A stretch of 49,397 nt of DNA from Clostridium sp. UBA4108 (GCA_002381695.1 DFXM01000046.1:125977-175373), one strand, 5' to 3'. Numbered from the stretch's first letter, positions 8,703-18,147 are shown. Numbers and translations are program-made. Notes: generated by a model not told the origin, from the letters alone.

Positions 8703-9173
8703 CTATTCCTCTACTAATTCATACATTTCTTCTGCTTTAGACATATACATTATTCCCTCTAAATGATCTATTTCATGACAAAAACATCTTGCCATAAAAT
8801 CCTGAGCCTCATATCTAACACCTTTGCCCTCTTCATTTAGAGCCTCTACTACTACGCTTACTGGCCTTTCAACAAGCCCTTCATGGTCTACATAACTTAA
8901 GCATCCCTCATAGTCCTTTATAGTTTCTTCAGAAGCTTCTACAATCCTAGGATTTATAAGTATAATTGGATCATCTCCCATTCTTAAGTCTATATATACA
9001 ATCCTTTTATTTACAGCTATCTGTGGTGCTGCTAAACCAACACCTTCTACTGTAGCTAAGGTATCTTTTAAATCTTGAATTAAATTCCTTATTTCATCAT
9101 TTATTTCTGTTATTGGTTCACAAACTTTATCTAAATGTTCATCTCCAAATTGAACAATTTTTCTAACTGCCAT
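8703..9173 (-). CDS. def: peptide deformylase
   Basis: 156 residues. It removes the formyl group from the N-terminal Met of nascent proteins. The three motifs are complete: GVGLAAPQ (45-51, with Q51), EGCLS (89-93, metal ligand C91) and HEIDH (133-137, ligands H133/H137 and catalytic E134). The region after EGCLS reads YVDHEGLVERP, the short type-1 form found in many clostridia. A GAAGGGAG ribosome site is present. No fmt gene lies beside it; it stands as a single gene. Confidence 0.95.
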   Translation of the reverse strand: MAVRKIVQFGDEHLDKVCEPITEINDEIRNLIQDLKDTLATVEGVGLAAPQIAVNKRIVYIDLRMGDDPIILINPRIVEASEETIKDYEGCLSYVDHEGLVERPVSVVVEALNEEGKGVRYEAQDFMARCFCHEIDHLEGIMYMSKAEEMYELVEE

Positions 9174-9250
9174 TTAAAAATCTCCCTTCAAAATCAAATA
9201 TATTACTATTAAACCATATTCACAGAAAATTTTCACCCCTTTTAAGACAA

Positions 9251-9284
9251 AAATTCTACTGTAATTTTAATCACAGTAGAATTT
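9251..9284 (-). terminator. terminator of the 53-aa protein gene
   Basis: A 12-bp perfect stem (AAATTCTACTGT with its complement) and 10-nt loop. On the minus strand it is followed by a T5 tract. It begins a few bases after the stop codon at 9289. Confidence 0.75.
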
Positions 9285-9288
9285 TCTA

Positions 9289-9450
9289 TCATTTTATCAA
9301 ACTATTCATCTTTGGAGTTATATCATTTTTTTCAATTCTTTTTAGATCCTTAAGCCTCAAATTAGTTTCATCCATTATTTTATTCCAATCTTCCCCATCT
9401 ATAAGCATCTGTTTTGCAATTCCATATAATTCTTCCTTTGTCTTCTCCAT
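9289..9450 (-). CDS. small helical protein, 53 aa, hypothetical
   Basis: A 53-residue reading frame starting METKEELYGIAKQ-like (exact: MEKTKEELYGIAKQM) and continuing DGEDWNKIMDETNLRLKDL. It has a well-placed GGAGAG ribosome site 6 nt before the ATG and its own strong terminator. The pattern of two amphipathic helices, the second reading NLRLKDLKRIEK, is reminiscent of a helix-turn-helix unit but too short to assign. It sits between def and the V-ATPase operon on the same strand and is bounded by terminators on both sides, so it is probably a separate transcript. Function unknown. Confidence 0.7.
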   Translation of the reverse strand: MEKTKEELYGIAKQMLIDGEDWNKIMDETNLRLKDLKRIEKNDITPKMNSLIK

Positions 9451-9515
9451 GAGTATCTCTCCTAATCATATTTTAGCATTAGTTTATGCACTATACCAAA
9501 TTCTATACAAAATTA

Positions 9516-9557
9516 TAAGAGTGTTAAAATACTTTTATTTGTATCTTAACACTCTTA
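9516..9557 (-). terminator. terminator of the V-ATPase operon
   Basis: TAAGAGTGTTAA pairs perfectly with TTAACACTCTTA (12 bp) around an 18-nt loop, 10 bp after the atpD stop. The minus-strand tail (ATTTTGTATAG) is only moderately T-rich. Confidence 0.75.
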
Positions 9558-9567
9558 TTTCAGAAAA

Positions 9568-10209
9568 CTAAGCTTTTTGCTCTAACATAGACTTAACTTT
9601 CATAAGTCTTGTCAATGCACCTCTCTCATTTTCATCTAGTTTCATTCTTATATATTTTATAGTTTCTTGTAACTGCGGAATTGTCATATATTCAAGTGCA
9701 TTAACCCTTCTTCTCGTCTTTTCAATTTCATCAGCCATCAATTGACAAGATTTCTCTACCTCAGCTAATTCTAATAATTTAGGAAGTATAGAATAGAGTT
9801 GCTCTATGGATTTATCCAATTCTGAGGAAGTGCTATAAAATCCATAAGGATATATACTTCCCGGGTCACTTTCTAGCTTCCTCACAAAATTCATTACAGG
9901 TACATTAACACTCATAACATTTTTTTGAGACAGCTCTACAGAGATGCTTTCTTTTGGAAAGCATATAGCCTCTTCTAGAAACTCTGGAGAAATTGCAGCT
10001 GACGCCATTAAGAAGTCTTTAAAGGCTCCTTGAAGCTTATCTTCTACTTCTCCTCTCAATTTATTGTTATATTTTACAAGTTCAATAAATCTTCTCATAA
10101 GCTCATCTTGTTTATCTTTTAATAACTTATGCCCTCTAGTTGCTGTTACCAACCTTTTTTTTAGCTTCGAAAGTTCCATTCTAGTAGGATTGACATTTAA
10201 TCTTGCCAT
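9568..10209 (-). CDS. atpD: V-type ATP synthase subunit D
   Basis: 213 residues, a long two-helix coiled coil with a short central region, starting MARLNVNPTRMELSKLKKRL, which is diagnostic of the V/A-ATPase central-stalk subunit D (rotor axle, functional counterpart of F-ATPase gamma). The C-terminal helix (IRMKLDENERGALTRLMKVK) is also typical. It is the last gene of the operon, 3 bp after atpB. The name ntpD is used in Enterococcus. Confidence 0.95.
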   Translation of the reverse strand: MARLNVNPTRMELSKLKKRLVTATRGHKLLKDKQDELMRRFIELVKYNNKLRGEVEDKLQGAFKDFLMASAAISPEFLEEAICFPKESISVELSQKNVMSVNVPVMNFVRKLESDPGSIYPYGFYSTSSELDKSIEQLYSILPKLLELAEVEKSCQLMADEIEKTRRRVNALEYMTIPQLQETIKYIRMKLDENERGALTRLMKVKSMLEQKA

Positions 10210-10212
10210 ATT

Positions 10213-11595
10213 CTACTCTTCATCTCCCTTTGACATATACTTCTCAAGGTATTCATCTCTTATTCTCTTAAGCTCTGTTCTTGGAAGAATTTCAAGTAGT
10301 TTCCACCCTAACGCTAATGTTTCTTCTATGGTTCTATTAGCATTAAAGCCTTGTGAAACGTATTGATTCTCAAAAGCTTCAGCAAACTTAGCAAATTTCT
10401 TATCAGTATCTGAAAGAGCTGATTCCCCCAATATAGCTGATAATTCTTTCGCTTGCTTACCTTGTGCATATGCTGAAAATAATTGATTCATGGTATCTGC
10501 ATGATCTTCTCTTGTCTTACCTTTACCTATACCTTTATCCTTAAGTCTTGATAGTGATGGTAACACATCTATAGGAGGCATAATTCCCTTTTGATATAAT
10601 TCTCTTGAAAGTATTATTTGACCCTCTGTAATATATCCAGTTAAGTCTGGAATTGGATGAGTCTTATCATCTTCAGGCATAGTTAATATTGGTATTTGAG
10701 TGATAGAACCTTCTTTTCCTTTTAATCTACCTGCTCTTTCATATAGTGTTGAAAGATCCGTATATAGATATCCTGGATATCCACGTCTTCCAGGAACCTC
10801 TTTTCTAGCAGCAGATACTTCCCTTAATGCCTCTGCATAGTTTGTGATATCCGTCATTATAACAAGAACGTGCATTCCTATTTCATAAGCTAAATACTCA
10901 GCTGTAGTTAATGCCATTCTTGGTGTAGCTATTCTTTCTATTGCTGGGTCAGATGCTAAGTTCATAAATAGAACTGATTTATCTATAGCACCAGTCTTTT
11001 TAAATTCATCTACGAAGAACTGAGCTTCTTCGAATGTAATACCTATAGCTGCAAAAACAACTGCAAACTTAGAATCGGAATTTAAAACTTTCGCTTGTCT
11101 TGCAATTTGAGCTGCTAATTGAGCATGAGGGAGACCTGAACCTGAGAACACAGGTAATTTTTGTCCCCTAACTAAGGTATTAAGCCCGTCGATAGCTGAT
11201 ATTCCTGTCTGAATAAACTCTGATGGATAATCTCTGGAAACTGGATTTATCGCCTCTCCATTTATGTCTAATCTCTTTTCTGGTATAATGTTAGGACCAT
11301 CATCTGTTGGTTTACCCATACCATCAAAAACTCTTCCTAACATATCCTCAGATACTCCAAGTTCAAGAGGTCTTCCTAAAAACTTAGCTTTTGTTCCCTT
11401 TAAATTTATACCAGAAGAACCTTCGAAAAGCTGAACCATAGCTCTTGATCCATTAACCTCTAAAACCTTACCTCTTCTCTTTTCCCCTGTTTGAAGTTCA
11501 ACTTCAACCAATTCATCATATTTAACTCCTGCAACCCCTTCAACTACCATTAAAGGACCTACAACCTCTGTTACTGTTCTATACTCCTTAAGCAT
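10213..11595 (-). CDS. atpB: V-type ATP synthase subunit B (regulatory)
   Basis: 460 residues. Non-catalytic nucleotide-binding subunit that alternates with A in the hexameric head and contributes the arginine finger. Key segments: VVEGVAGVKYDELVEV (beta barrel), PVFSGSGLPHAQLAAQIA, where a true P-loop is absent as expected for B, DITNYAEALREVSAAR and the GRRGYPGYLYTDLSTLYERAGR block. The ATG lies immediately after the TAA of atpA with a GGAGGG site inside atpA, so the two are translationally coupled. Confidence 0.96.
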   Translation of the reverse strand: MLKEYRTVTEVVGPLMVVEGVAGVKYDELVEVELQTGEKRRGKVLEVNGSRAMVQLFEGSSGINLKGTKAKFLGRPLELGVSEDMLGRVFDGMGKPTDDGPNIIPEKRLDINGEAINPVSRDYPSEFIQTGISAIDGLNTLVRGQKLPVFSGSGLPHAQLAAQIARQAKVLNSDSKFAVVFAAIGITFEEAQFFVDEFKKTGAIDKSVLFMNLASDPAIERIATPRMALTTAEYLAYEIGMHVLVIMTDITNYAEALREVSAARKEVPGRRGYPGYLYTDLSTLYERAGRLKGKEGSITQIPILTMPEDDKTHPIPDLTGYITEGQIILSRELYQKGIMPPIDVLPSLSRLKDKGIGKGKTREDHADTMNQLFSAYAQGKQAKELSAILGESALSDTDKKFAKFAEAFENQYVSQGFNANRTIEETLALGWKLLEILPRTELKRIRDEYLEKYMSKGDEE

Positions 11596-13365
11596 TTAGA
11601 GAATCCCTCCTTCACTGATTAACTTATCAGTTTCAGCTCTTAATTCATCAGCGATATCATCCATAGTGTTGATATCTTTTTCATGTATATACTTACTTCT
11701 TGCGATTTTATCTCTAACTTTTAAGGATAATATTTTATCTAAGTATACTCCAGCTTCTAAAGCTTTTTCAGCTTCTTTCCTAAATAATAAAATTAGCTTT
11801 AACATCCTATATTGTTTATCTAAGGAAGCATATGTATCAACATCATGGAAAGCATTTTGCTGAAGATAATCTTCTCTTATTGATTTTGATACTTCTAATT
11901 TTAATCTATCTCTTTCAGATAAGGCATCTATACCTACAAGCCTAACTATTTCTTCTAAGCTTGATTCCTCTTGTAATAATGTCATTGCTTCCATTCTCAA
12001 AGATGACCAGTCAGATGCAACTTCTTCATCCATCCACTGTCCAATACTATCTAAATATAGTGAATAAGAGTTTAACCAGTTAATTGATGGAAAGTGTCTT
12101 TTATATGCAAGCTGAGCATCAAGTCCCCAGAAAACTTTAACAATTCTTAAAGTAGATTGAGTAACCGGTTCTGATAAGTCTCCCCCTGGTGGAGATACTG
12201 CTCCAATTGCTGTAACTGCACCCTCTCTACCATCCTTACCTAAACATATAACTTTTCCTGCTCTTTCATAGTAGTCTGCTAGTCTAGACCCTAAGTATGC
12301 TGGATATCCTTCATCTCCTGGCATCTCCTCAAGTCTTCCTGACATCTCTCTTAGTGCTTCTGCCCATCTTGATGTAGAATCAGCCATGATTGAAACTGAA
12401 TATCCCATGTCTCTGAAATACTCTGCAATAGTTATCCCTGTATATATACACGCTTCTCTAGCTGCAACTGGCATATTAGATGTATTGGCTATAAGCACTG
12501 TTCTCTTCATTAAGCTTTCACCTGTTTTTGGATCTTTTAATTCAGGGAACTCGTTAAGAACATCTGTCATTTCGTTTCCACGCTCTCCACAGCCAACATA
12601 AACCACTATTTCAGTATCTCCCCATTTAGCAATCTGGTGTTGAACTACAGTTTTTCCAGCTCCGAAAGGTCCTGGTACTGCAGCAGCTCCCCCTTTTGCC
12701 ACAGGGAAAAATGTGTCAATAACTCTTTGGCCTGTAGTCATAGGCTCAATAGGTTTTAATTTAGTCTTAAATGGTCTTCCTTTTCTTGCTGGCCACTTTT
12801 GTAACATGGTAAGTTCTTTATCACCATTCTCAGTCTCTACTATAGCAACAACTTCCTCTATAGTAAATTCTCCTGATTTAATTTCTTTGATTTTACCACT
12901 AACTCCATAAGGAACCATTATCTTGTGAAGCACTACTGCCGTTTCTTGAACTGTACCTATAACATCTCCTGCTACAACTTCACTTCCCACTTCAACTGTA
13001 GGTTTGAATCCCCATTTTTTATCTCTATTTAAGGATTTAACATGAATACCTTTCTTTAAAAAGGATGAATTTGATGCTTCTCTTAATGCATTAAGAGGTC
13101 TTTGAATTCCATCAAACATTGCTTCTATTAATCCTGGTCCTAATTCTATACTTAGTGGTTCTCCAGTAGTAACCACTGGGTCTCCTGGTCCTATACCTGA
13201 TGTTTCTTCGTAAACCTGTATTGATGCCTTATCCCCTCTCATCTCTATGATTTCTCCAATAAGGCCTTTTTCTCCAACTTTTACAACATCGTATATATTA
13301 GCTTCATCCATGTCCATAGCTACAACTAATGGACCTGATACTTTAACAATTGTACCACTCTTCAA
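11596..13365 (-). CDS. atpA: V-type ATP synthase catalytic subunit A
   Basis: 589 residues. Catalytic head subunit with P-loop GPFGAGKT at 232-239 (K238), the A-specific non-homologous insert (about 115-190, including KWGFKPTVEVGSEV), and GERGNEMTDVL and SRWAEALREMSGRLEEMPGDEGYPAYL near the nucleotide site. It hydrolyses or makes ATP coupled to ion flow through the I/K membrane part. The start codon is TTG with an AGGTAGGTAAG ribosome site; no ATG is available nearby. Intact, normal length. Confidence 0.96.
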   Translation of the reverse strand: MKSGTIVKVSGPLVVAMDMDEANIYDVVKVGEKGLIGEIIEMRGDKASIQVYEETSGIGPGDPVVTTGEPLSIELGPGLIEAMFDGIQRPLNALREASNSSFLKKGIHVKSLNRDKKWGFKPTVEVGSEVVAGDVIGTVQETAVVLHKIMVPYGVSGKIKEIKSGEFTIEEVVAIVETENGDKELTMLQKWPARKGRPFKTKLKPIEPMTTGQRVIDTFFPVAKGGAAAVPGPFGAGKTVVQHQIAKWGDTEIVVYVGCGERGNEMTDVLNEFPELKDPKTGESLMKRTVLIANTSNMPVAAREACIYTGITIAEYFRDMGYSVSIMADSTSRWAEALREMSGRLEEMPGDEGYPAYLGSRLADYYERAGKVICLGKDGREGAVTAIGAVSPPGGDLSEPVTQSTLRIVKVFWGLDAQLAYKRHFPSINWLNSYSLYLDSIGQWMDEEVASDWSSLRMEAMTLLQEESSLEEIVRLVGIDALSERDRLKLEVSKSIREDYLQQNAFHDVDTYASLDKQYRMLKLILLFRKEAEKALEAGVYLDKILSLKVRDKIARSKYIHEKDINTMDDIADELRAETDKLISEGGIL

Positions 13366-13382
13366 GTTTCTTACCTACCTTT

Positions 13383-13691
13383 CTATAAGATGTTAACACC
13401 CACAGCTTTCTCAACATTATCACTTATTCTTTGTTTTCCAATATTTAATGTACCTTGATTACTAGGTATTAAGATTATGGCTGGTATCATTTTTCTATTA
13501 TATCTTTCAATAGTTTCTTCTAAATGCTGAGCTAGCTGTTCTGTTAAAAATATTACAGCATAGTTCTCAAAGGCCATTTTATCAACTGTTTTCCTAGCTT
13601 CCTCACTATCTACCACAGGATAAACATCAATTCCTAGTGCCTTAAATGCTAATATGGAGTCCTTGTCGCCTACTACTCCTACCTTATACAT
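13383..13691 (-). CDS. atpF: V-type ATP synthase subunit F
   Basis: 102 residues, beginning MYKVGVVGDKDSILAFKALG, the Rossmann-like fold of central-stalk subunit F (called NtpG in Enterococcus). With D it forms the rotor shaft and modulates ATPase activity. An upstream in-frame GTG (13700) lies only 3 nt from AAAGGG, so the family-typical ATG 13691 is preferred. It overlaps the end of atpC by 8 nt. Confidence 0.9.
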   Translation of the reverse strand: MYKVGVVGDKDSILAFKALGIDVYPVVDSEEARKTVDKMAFENYAVIFLTEQLAQHLEETIERYNRKMIPAIILIPSNQGTLNIGKQRISDNVEKAVGVNIL

Positions 13692-14685
13692 ATAATTCAC
13701 GCACCCTTTCTCTTATAACATCTGTAGGCACATTATTTATTTTTCCTACTATTATAATTCTGATTACTTTTATCTCTGTTTCTCTAGCGAGTATATATGC
13801 AATTATAGGCTCTGGGCCAAAATTAATTCTTTTTATTTCTTTAGCATGGTTCATTATATAATCATCAAAAAGTCTATCAAGTGCTGAAATATCTTCTTTA
13901 CTGGAATATCCTTCTAATATTGAAGATAATACTTCTGAATAAGCAGTTTTAGAAATCTTAGCTATGAATGCTTCTAGCGTATCATTTAATCCGTATAAAA
14001 GAATACTTTCCTCAATAGTTCCGCCCTTCAATAGCACAGTTTCTAAAAATTTAGGATCTTTTTTTTGCTTTTTAACTCTTAACATAGTTTTTATATTTGT
14101 TATATCAATTGACTGCTTAACATATTGTGATATAAAATCAATATTCATTTCTGATGCTCTCGTAAGCATATCTTCAAACATGCACTTATCAAGTATAATA
14201 TCTATAACTTGAGAATCCTTAGACTTACTAAATTCATTCTCCACCCTTAAGATACCTTCACCCATTATACTATTAAGAGCTTTTAAATCACCAGTTGTTA
14301 TACTTACCTTTAGAACATCTATTGGTATAGTTCCACATGGTATTATCATAAAAGAAAAGTCTTTATCTAAAAACTTTTCTTTTATTAAAACCTTAATATT
14401 GTGATAGTCGTATTTTAAAGCCATAATATTAACTACTGACTTTTCAGGAGATATTATATACATGTTCTTATATAAATTCCTTAATTCTTCCTTAAGAAAT
14501 TTTTCGTATTCATGAACAGATTTTGTATTGCTAATGCTTTCTCCATAAGCAGTTTCTTGTAATATTCTAAGAGCCTCTTGTGGAGTTTCACTATCAATTA
14601 ATCTTTCAATTCTTACTTTGTCAAGGAGTCTTTTTTCCATAACTCTTAAACGAGCCACAGCATGGTTAAAATCCATTCTGTCCAT
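13684..14685 (-). CDS. atpC: V-type ATP synthase subunit C
   Basis: 333 residues, all-helical, with three repeats of the V-ATPase subunit C/AC39 fold (for example NIKTMLRVKKQK and PIIAYILARETEIKVIRII near the C-terminus). It is the socket linking the central stalk to the rotating K ring. The strong AAGGAGGT site lies directly against an ATG at 14691; the ATG at 14685 has a 6-nt spacing and is taken as the start. Confidence 0.9.
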   Translation of the reverse strand: MDRMDFNHAVARLRVMEKRLLDKVRIERLIDSETPQEALRILQETAYGESISNTKSVHEYEKFLKEELRNLYKNMYIISPEKSVVNIMALKYDYHNIKVLIKEKFLDKDFSFMIIPCGTIPIDVLKVSITTGDLKALNSIMGEGILRVENEFSKSKDSQVIDIILDKCMFEDMLTRASEMNIDFISQYVKQSIDITNIKTMLRVKKQKKDPKFLETVLLKGGTIEESILLYGLNDTLEAFIAKISKTAYSEVLSSILEGYSSKEDISALDRLFDDYIMNHAKEIKRINFGPEPIIAYILARETEIKVIRIIIVGKINNVPTDVIRERVRELYV

Positions 14686-14697
14686 ATGCATACCTCC

Positions 14698-15303
14698 TTA
14701 GTTATCTTCAAATAATATTCTGCTAACCTCATATTCGAGATCTTCTCTTAAAGATTCTACTAATGAATTAAAAGAATTGTTGATTTCTATGCCGTTTTTA
14801 CTTAAGATAAATCCACCTTCTATATCTATTTCCCTTTGTCCATAGACCATCGTTCCGCTTTTCCCTATAGCCTTTAAACTTTTGTTTAAATCTTCAAGAA
14901 AATTTGCTGGTAATTTAGCTCTATCTTTATTACTTATTAATATCTCTTCATCTCCATCTATATCTAGAGATAGAATAGCATTAGTCATAAACTCTCTAAA
15001 ATCTTCTAACTTCATATTGTTAAGTCTTTGCTGTGCTAAATTAAATACTTTAGTTATAACATCTTGCTTAGATTTTAATTTTTTATTTCTCATTTCTAAC
15101 TCAGTTTTTGATAGTATTCTATCTATAATAGTTTTTGCTTCTAAATTTGCACTATCTAAGATTACTTGTGAAGCCTTTTCTGCTGTCTCAGTTTTCTTCT
15201 TTACAATAACTGCTTCTTTATCCCTAGCTTCGTTTAATATTTCCTCTGCCTTAACTTTTGCATCCTTTATAATCTTAGAAGTCATGTTATCTAGGTTAGA
15301 CAT
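14698..15303 (-). CDS. atpE: V-type ATP synthase subunit E
   Basis: 201 residues: an N-terminal coiled coil rich in Lys, Glu and Ala (about 10-95) followed by a globular C-terminal domain ending NSLVESLREDLEYEVSRILF. Together with the small H/G subunit it builds the peripheral stalks that stop the head from turning. A GTG at 15312 is part of the GGAAG ribosome site itself, so ATG 15303 is preferred. Confidence 0.9.
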   Translation of the reverse strand: MSNLDNMTSKIIKDAKVKAEEILNEARDKEAVIVKKKTETAEKASQVILDSANLEAKTIIDRILSKTELEMRNKKLKSKQDVITKVFNLAQQRLNNMKLEDFREFMTNAILSLDIDGDEEILISNKDRAKLPANFLEDLNKSLKAIGKSGTMVYGQREIDIEGGFILSKNGIEINNSFNSLVESLREDLEYEVSRILFEDN

Positions 15304-15320
15304 ATAATTCACTTCCTTAA

Positions 15321-15794
15321 TTAAAAGTTAGCATTCATTACTAGTAGTAGAGACATAACAAAACCTAATAGTGCATAAGTCTCAACCATAACTGCTAATA
15401 TGATAGCTTTAGTATTGTGTTCAGGTCTCTTAGCTAATATTTGTATTCCCGCTGTAGCTGTTCTAGCTTGAGAAATTGCTGACTTCCATCCAGTAAACGC
15501 TATTGGTAAGCAAGCCATAAATAAGTATCCACCATTAGCTAATGACATACCTGCCATTAATTGTAGTGAAACTAAAAGTCCAATAACAAAACCATAAAGT
15601 CCTTGAGTACCTGGTAATAATTGTAGAATAAGAACTTTACCAAATTTCTCTGGTTCCTCTGCTAACAATCCTGTTGCTGCTTCTCCAACCATTCCAACAC
15701 CTCTAGCTGATCCAATACCCGGTAATACAACTGCCAATACAACTCCTATGGCACCTAAAATTACTCCACTTTGATTTAATACAAAATCTAACAT
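15321..15794 (-). CDS. atpK: V-type ATP synthase subunit K (c-ring), Na+-type site
   Basis: 157 residues with four membrane helices, a fused duplication of the two-helix c subunit in which only the second hairpin keeps the ion-carrying Glu (E138 in MVETYALLG). In the E. hirae NtpK ring, Na+ is held by the L61 carbonyl, T64, Q65, Q110 and E139. Here L60, T63, Q64, Q109 and E138 occupy exactly these places with a one-residue offset, predicting a sodium-coupled rather than proton-coupled enzyme. That is an inference from residue identity. It lies between atpI and atpE with short spacers. Confidence 0.95.
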   Translation of the reverse strand: MLDFVLNQSGVILGAIGVVLAVVLPGIGSARGVGMVGEAATGLLAEEPEKFGKVLILQLLPGTQGLYGFVIGLLVSLQLMAGMSLANGGYLFMACLPIAFTGWKSAISQARTATAGIQILAKRPEHNTKAIILAVMVETYALLGFVMSLLLVMNANF

Positions 15795-15797
15795 AAA

Positions 15798-17762
15798 TTA
15801 TTCCTCCTCATTTTTAACCTTTACTATTTTAAAATATTGTGAATTGTATTTCAAAGGCGCAAATGCCTTTCCTCCACCTTCATAAAACTTTCCAAAGTAC
15901 TCTAAATATTGTAGTCTACTTGTATGAACATAGGACCCTAATGCATTTATAAATAAATTGAATGTGTGACCAACAATAAATATTAGAGCTCCAAATATAA
16001 AAGTAATTAGTGATGAAGACACCATATCAGTCATTACATTAAATGCATAACTAATGAATCCAGTTGCTAAACCAAGTGCAGCTAGTCTAGTATAAGAAAC
16101 TAAATCTCCCACATAGGATGTAATTCCATAAAGCGAGTAAAATCCAGCTCCAAGTTTAGCTCCTATGGATTTTTCATTTCTACCATGTGTAGCAACAATA
16201 AGCACCATTCCTGATAAGGTCATTATCTTTGCAATAGTTATCACCATATTTGGTACGGTTACACCGAAAGCTGATAATACCCATAAAATAGAACCTGTTA
16301 AAGTAATGTACCAAAGCCCTGAATCCCACACTGCTCCCATAGGGTCTCCATCTCTTACAAGCATATATGCCTTAATTCCAAGTCCAACATATATTTGCAC
16401 TAGCCCCATAGCTACAGAAACAATCATAAGTAAACTAACATTCGCATCTGGTTTCATCCAAATTGCTGGGATTAGCTCTTCTCCAAAATAACTTCCATAA
16501 AGTGCTCCCCATAGGACAGTTGACATACTTAAGAAAAAGAACATTTTTACAGTTTTTCTCATGCCTTCATCTAAATTAAAGGATTTTAATGCTATAAGTG
16601 TACCTATAAACATGACAATTCCATAACCTGCATCTGATAGCATCATTCCAAAAAATAATATATAAAATGGTGCAAACAGAGGTGTAGGATCTATCTCCCT
16701 GTACTTAGGAACACTATACATAGCTGTAATTGGTTCAAAGGCTTCAAATACTGTATTATTTCTTAACTTAACAGGTATATCATCCCCTTGTGCCTCTTCT
16801 GATTCCAAATAATAATTCTCCTTCAAAGTAGAATTAACTATTTTAGCAAACTTATCATGTATCTCACTAGGGTAATATCCTTCAATAACCATTATATTGT
16901 CACTATTTAAGAAGTTCTCTGAAGATTTAAGTCTTAATAATTTATTAGTAAAATATTCATATATTAACTTGAACTCCTCTAAATTATTAATTAGGTTTTT
17001 TATACCTTTAACTATTTCTTCATTTGCCTTTTCCAAAGCAGATATTTCTTCTTCATAACGGTCTATAACCTTTACTGGAACATCATCACAAGTTATGTTT
17101 GCTTTTGTAAAGCCATTTCCCTTTAAAATCTGTTCCCCAGAAACTACATCTTCCTCTTGCACTAGAAGCAGTAAATTTGTATCCTTACCATTGGTACTTA
17201 TAATTTCTAAATAATAATCCTTAATACCACCACTTATTTCTTCCTTAAATCTATCAATAAGGGCATTAGGAATTGACCCTAAAAATGATCTTACCATATT
17301 TAGGGAATTAATGTTACTTATAGATGCATCTAACTTAATCCACGGTTTTAGTTCGTCAACATTTCCTTTAATCTTAGAAATATTATTATTATTCCTTGTG
17401 ATCTCATTATCATCTTTCTTTAATTCACTATACACGCTTTTCCAATTAGACTTTTTAAAGATATTCTCTAACACATCATAGGTAAAAAGTTTTTTACCTT
17501 CTTTCAAAGCTTTTAATGCATTAGGTTTATCATTAAATTTTTCTAGAAGTTCAATTACAAATTTAACCTTTGAAACCTCACCTTCGATTTCAGATATTTC
17601 AATACTTGCACTATGTCTTTTTAATTTACCATAAGTTTTTATATCCTCATTACTAAAATCAACAAGCTCTACATTCTCTAAGGTTTGCAAGTTTTCAAGT
17701 AACATGTTTCTTTGAAGATCAAAGGCTAAAAGTGTAAATTTATTCATCTTAACTATTGCCAT
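15798..17762 (-). CDS. atpI: V-type ATP synthase subunit I (a-type stator)
   Basis: 654 residues: a long cytoplasmic N-terminal arm with coiled coils (about 1-345), then seven to eight membrane helices (from about PLFAPFYILFFGMMLSDAG). The essential stator arginine is seen in SYTRLAALGLATG. It provides the two half-channels for ions next to the K ring. The MAIVKMNKF start is typical of the family, although the AAAGGA site is rather far (about 12 nt). Its start overlaps the end of the upstream H/G gene by 14 nt, which suggests translational coupling. Confidence 0.93.
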   Translation of the reverse strand: MAIVKMNKFTLLAFDLQRNMLLENLQTLENVELVDFSNEDIKTYGKLKRHSASIEISEIEGEVSKVKFVIELLEKFNDKPNALKALKEGKKLFTYDVLENIFKKSNWKSVYSELKKDDNEITRNNNNISKIKGNVDELKPWIKLDASISNINSLNMVRSFLGSIPNALIDRFKEEISGGIKDYYLEIISTNGKDTNLLLLVQEEDVVSGEQILKGNGFTKANITCDDVPVKVIDRYEEEISALEKANEEIVKGIKNLINNLEEFKLIYEYFTNKLLRLKSSENFLNSDNIMVIEGYYPSEIHDKFAKIVNSTLKENYYLESEEAQGDDIPVKLRNNTVFEAFEPITAMYSVPKYREIDPTPLFAPFYILFFGMMLSDAGYGIVMFIGTLIALKSFNLDEGMRKTVKMFFFLSMSTVLWGALYGSYFGEELIPAIWMKPDANVSLLMIVSVAMGLVQIYVGLGIKAYMLVRDGDPMGAVWDSGLWYITLTGSILWVLSAFGVTVPNMVITIAKIMTLSGMVLIVATHGRNEKSIGAKLGAGFYSLYGITSYVGDLVSYTRLAALGLATGFISYAFNVMTDMVSSSLITFIFGALIFIVGHTFNLFINALGSYVHTSRLQYLEYFGKFYEGGGKAFAPLKYNSQYFKIVKVKNEEE

Positions 17763-18075
17763 TGAAATTCACTATCCTTTCAATCACTAGATTCACAGCT
17801 AAATCAATCTTTTCTTCAGGTATATTCAATATTTTATTTATCTCTGCCTCTCCCACACTCAAAATAGGTTTCGCTTTTGAGTGTCCCTCTAATAGTGCAT
17901 TTTCTTTTATATCTTTACTTTTTACTGTAGCTGTATTTATTATATCTTGGTATTCTTTCTGTGCTCTTAATTCTGCATTCTTTACTATAGTTTTACTTTC
18001 CTCCACCGCTTTTTCAATTATTCTCTTTGCAGTTTCTTCTGCCATCTGAATTTTATTAATTGCTTCTATCGCCAA
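17749..18075 (-). CDS. V-type ATP synthase small stalk subunit (G/H)
   Basis: 108 residues beginning (M/L)AIEAINKIQMAEETAKRIIE, an Ala/Glu/Lys-rich coiled coil like the ATPase subunit H (archaea) or NtpF (Enterococcus), which pairs with subunit E in the peripheral stalk. The frame stays open for 47 codons upstream, but that extension covers a good promoter (18119-18147) and has no ribosome site. TTG 18075 follows AAAGGTGG at 7 nt and is the likely start. First gene of the nine-gene operon. Confidence 0.85.
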   Translation of the reverse strand: MAIEAINKIQMAEETAKRIIEKAVEESKTIVKNAELRAQKEYQDIINTATVKSKDIKENALLEGHSKAKPILSVGEAEINKILNIPEEKIDLAVNLVIERIVNFNGNS

Positions 18076-18118
18076 ATTCTCACCACCTTTTATCAATTGT
18101 ACCAATATTTCCACTTGT

Positions 18119-18147
18119 ATTTTACCACAAAATGAAGTTAATTGTAA
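18119..18147 (-). promoter_or_regulatory. proximal promoter of the V-ATPase operon
   Basis: On the minus strand TTACAA, 17-bp spacer, TAAAAT. It would give a leader of about 37 nt before TTG 18075. Confidence 0.6.
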
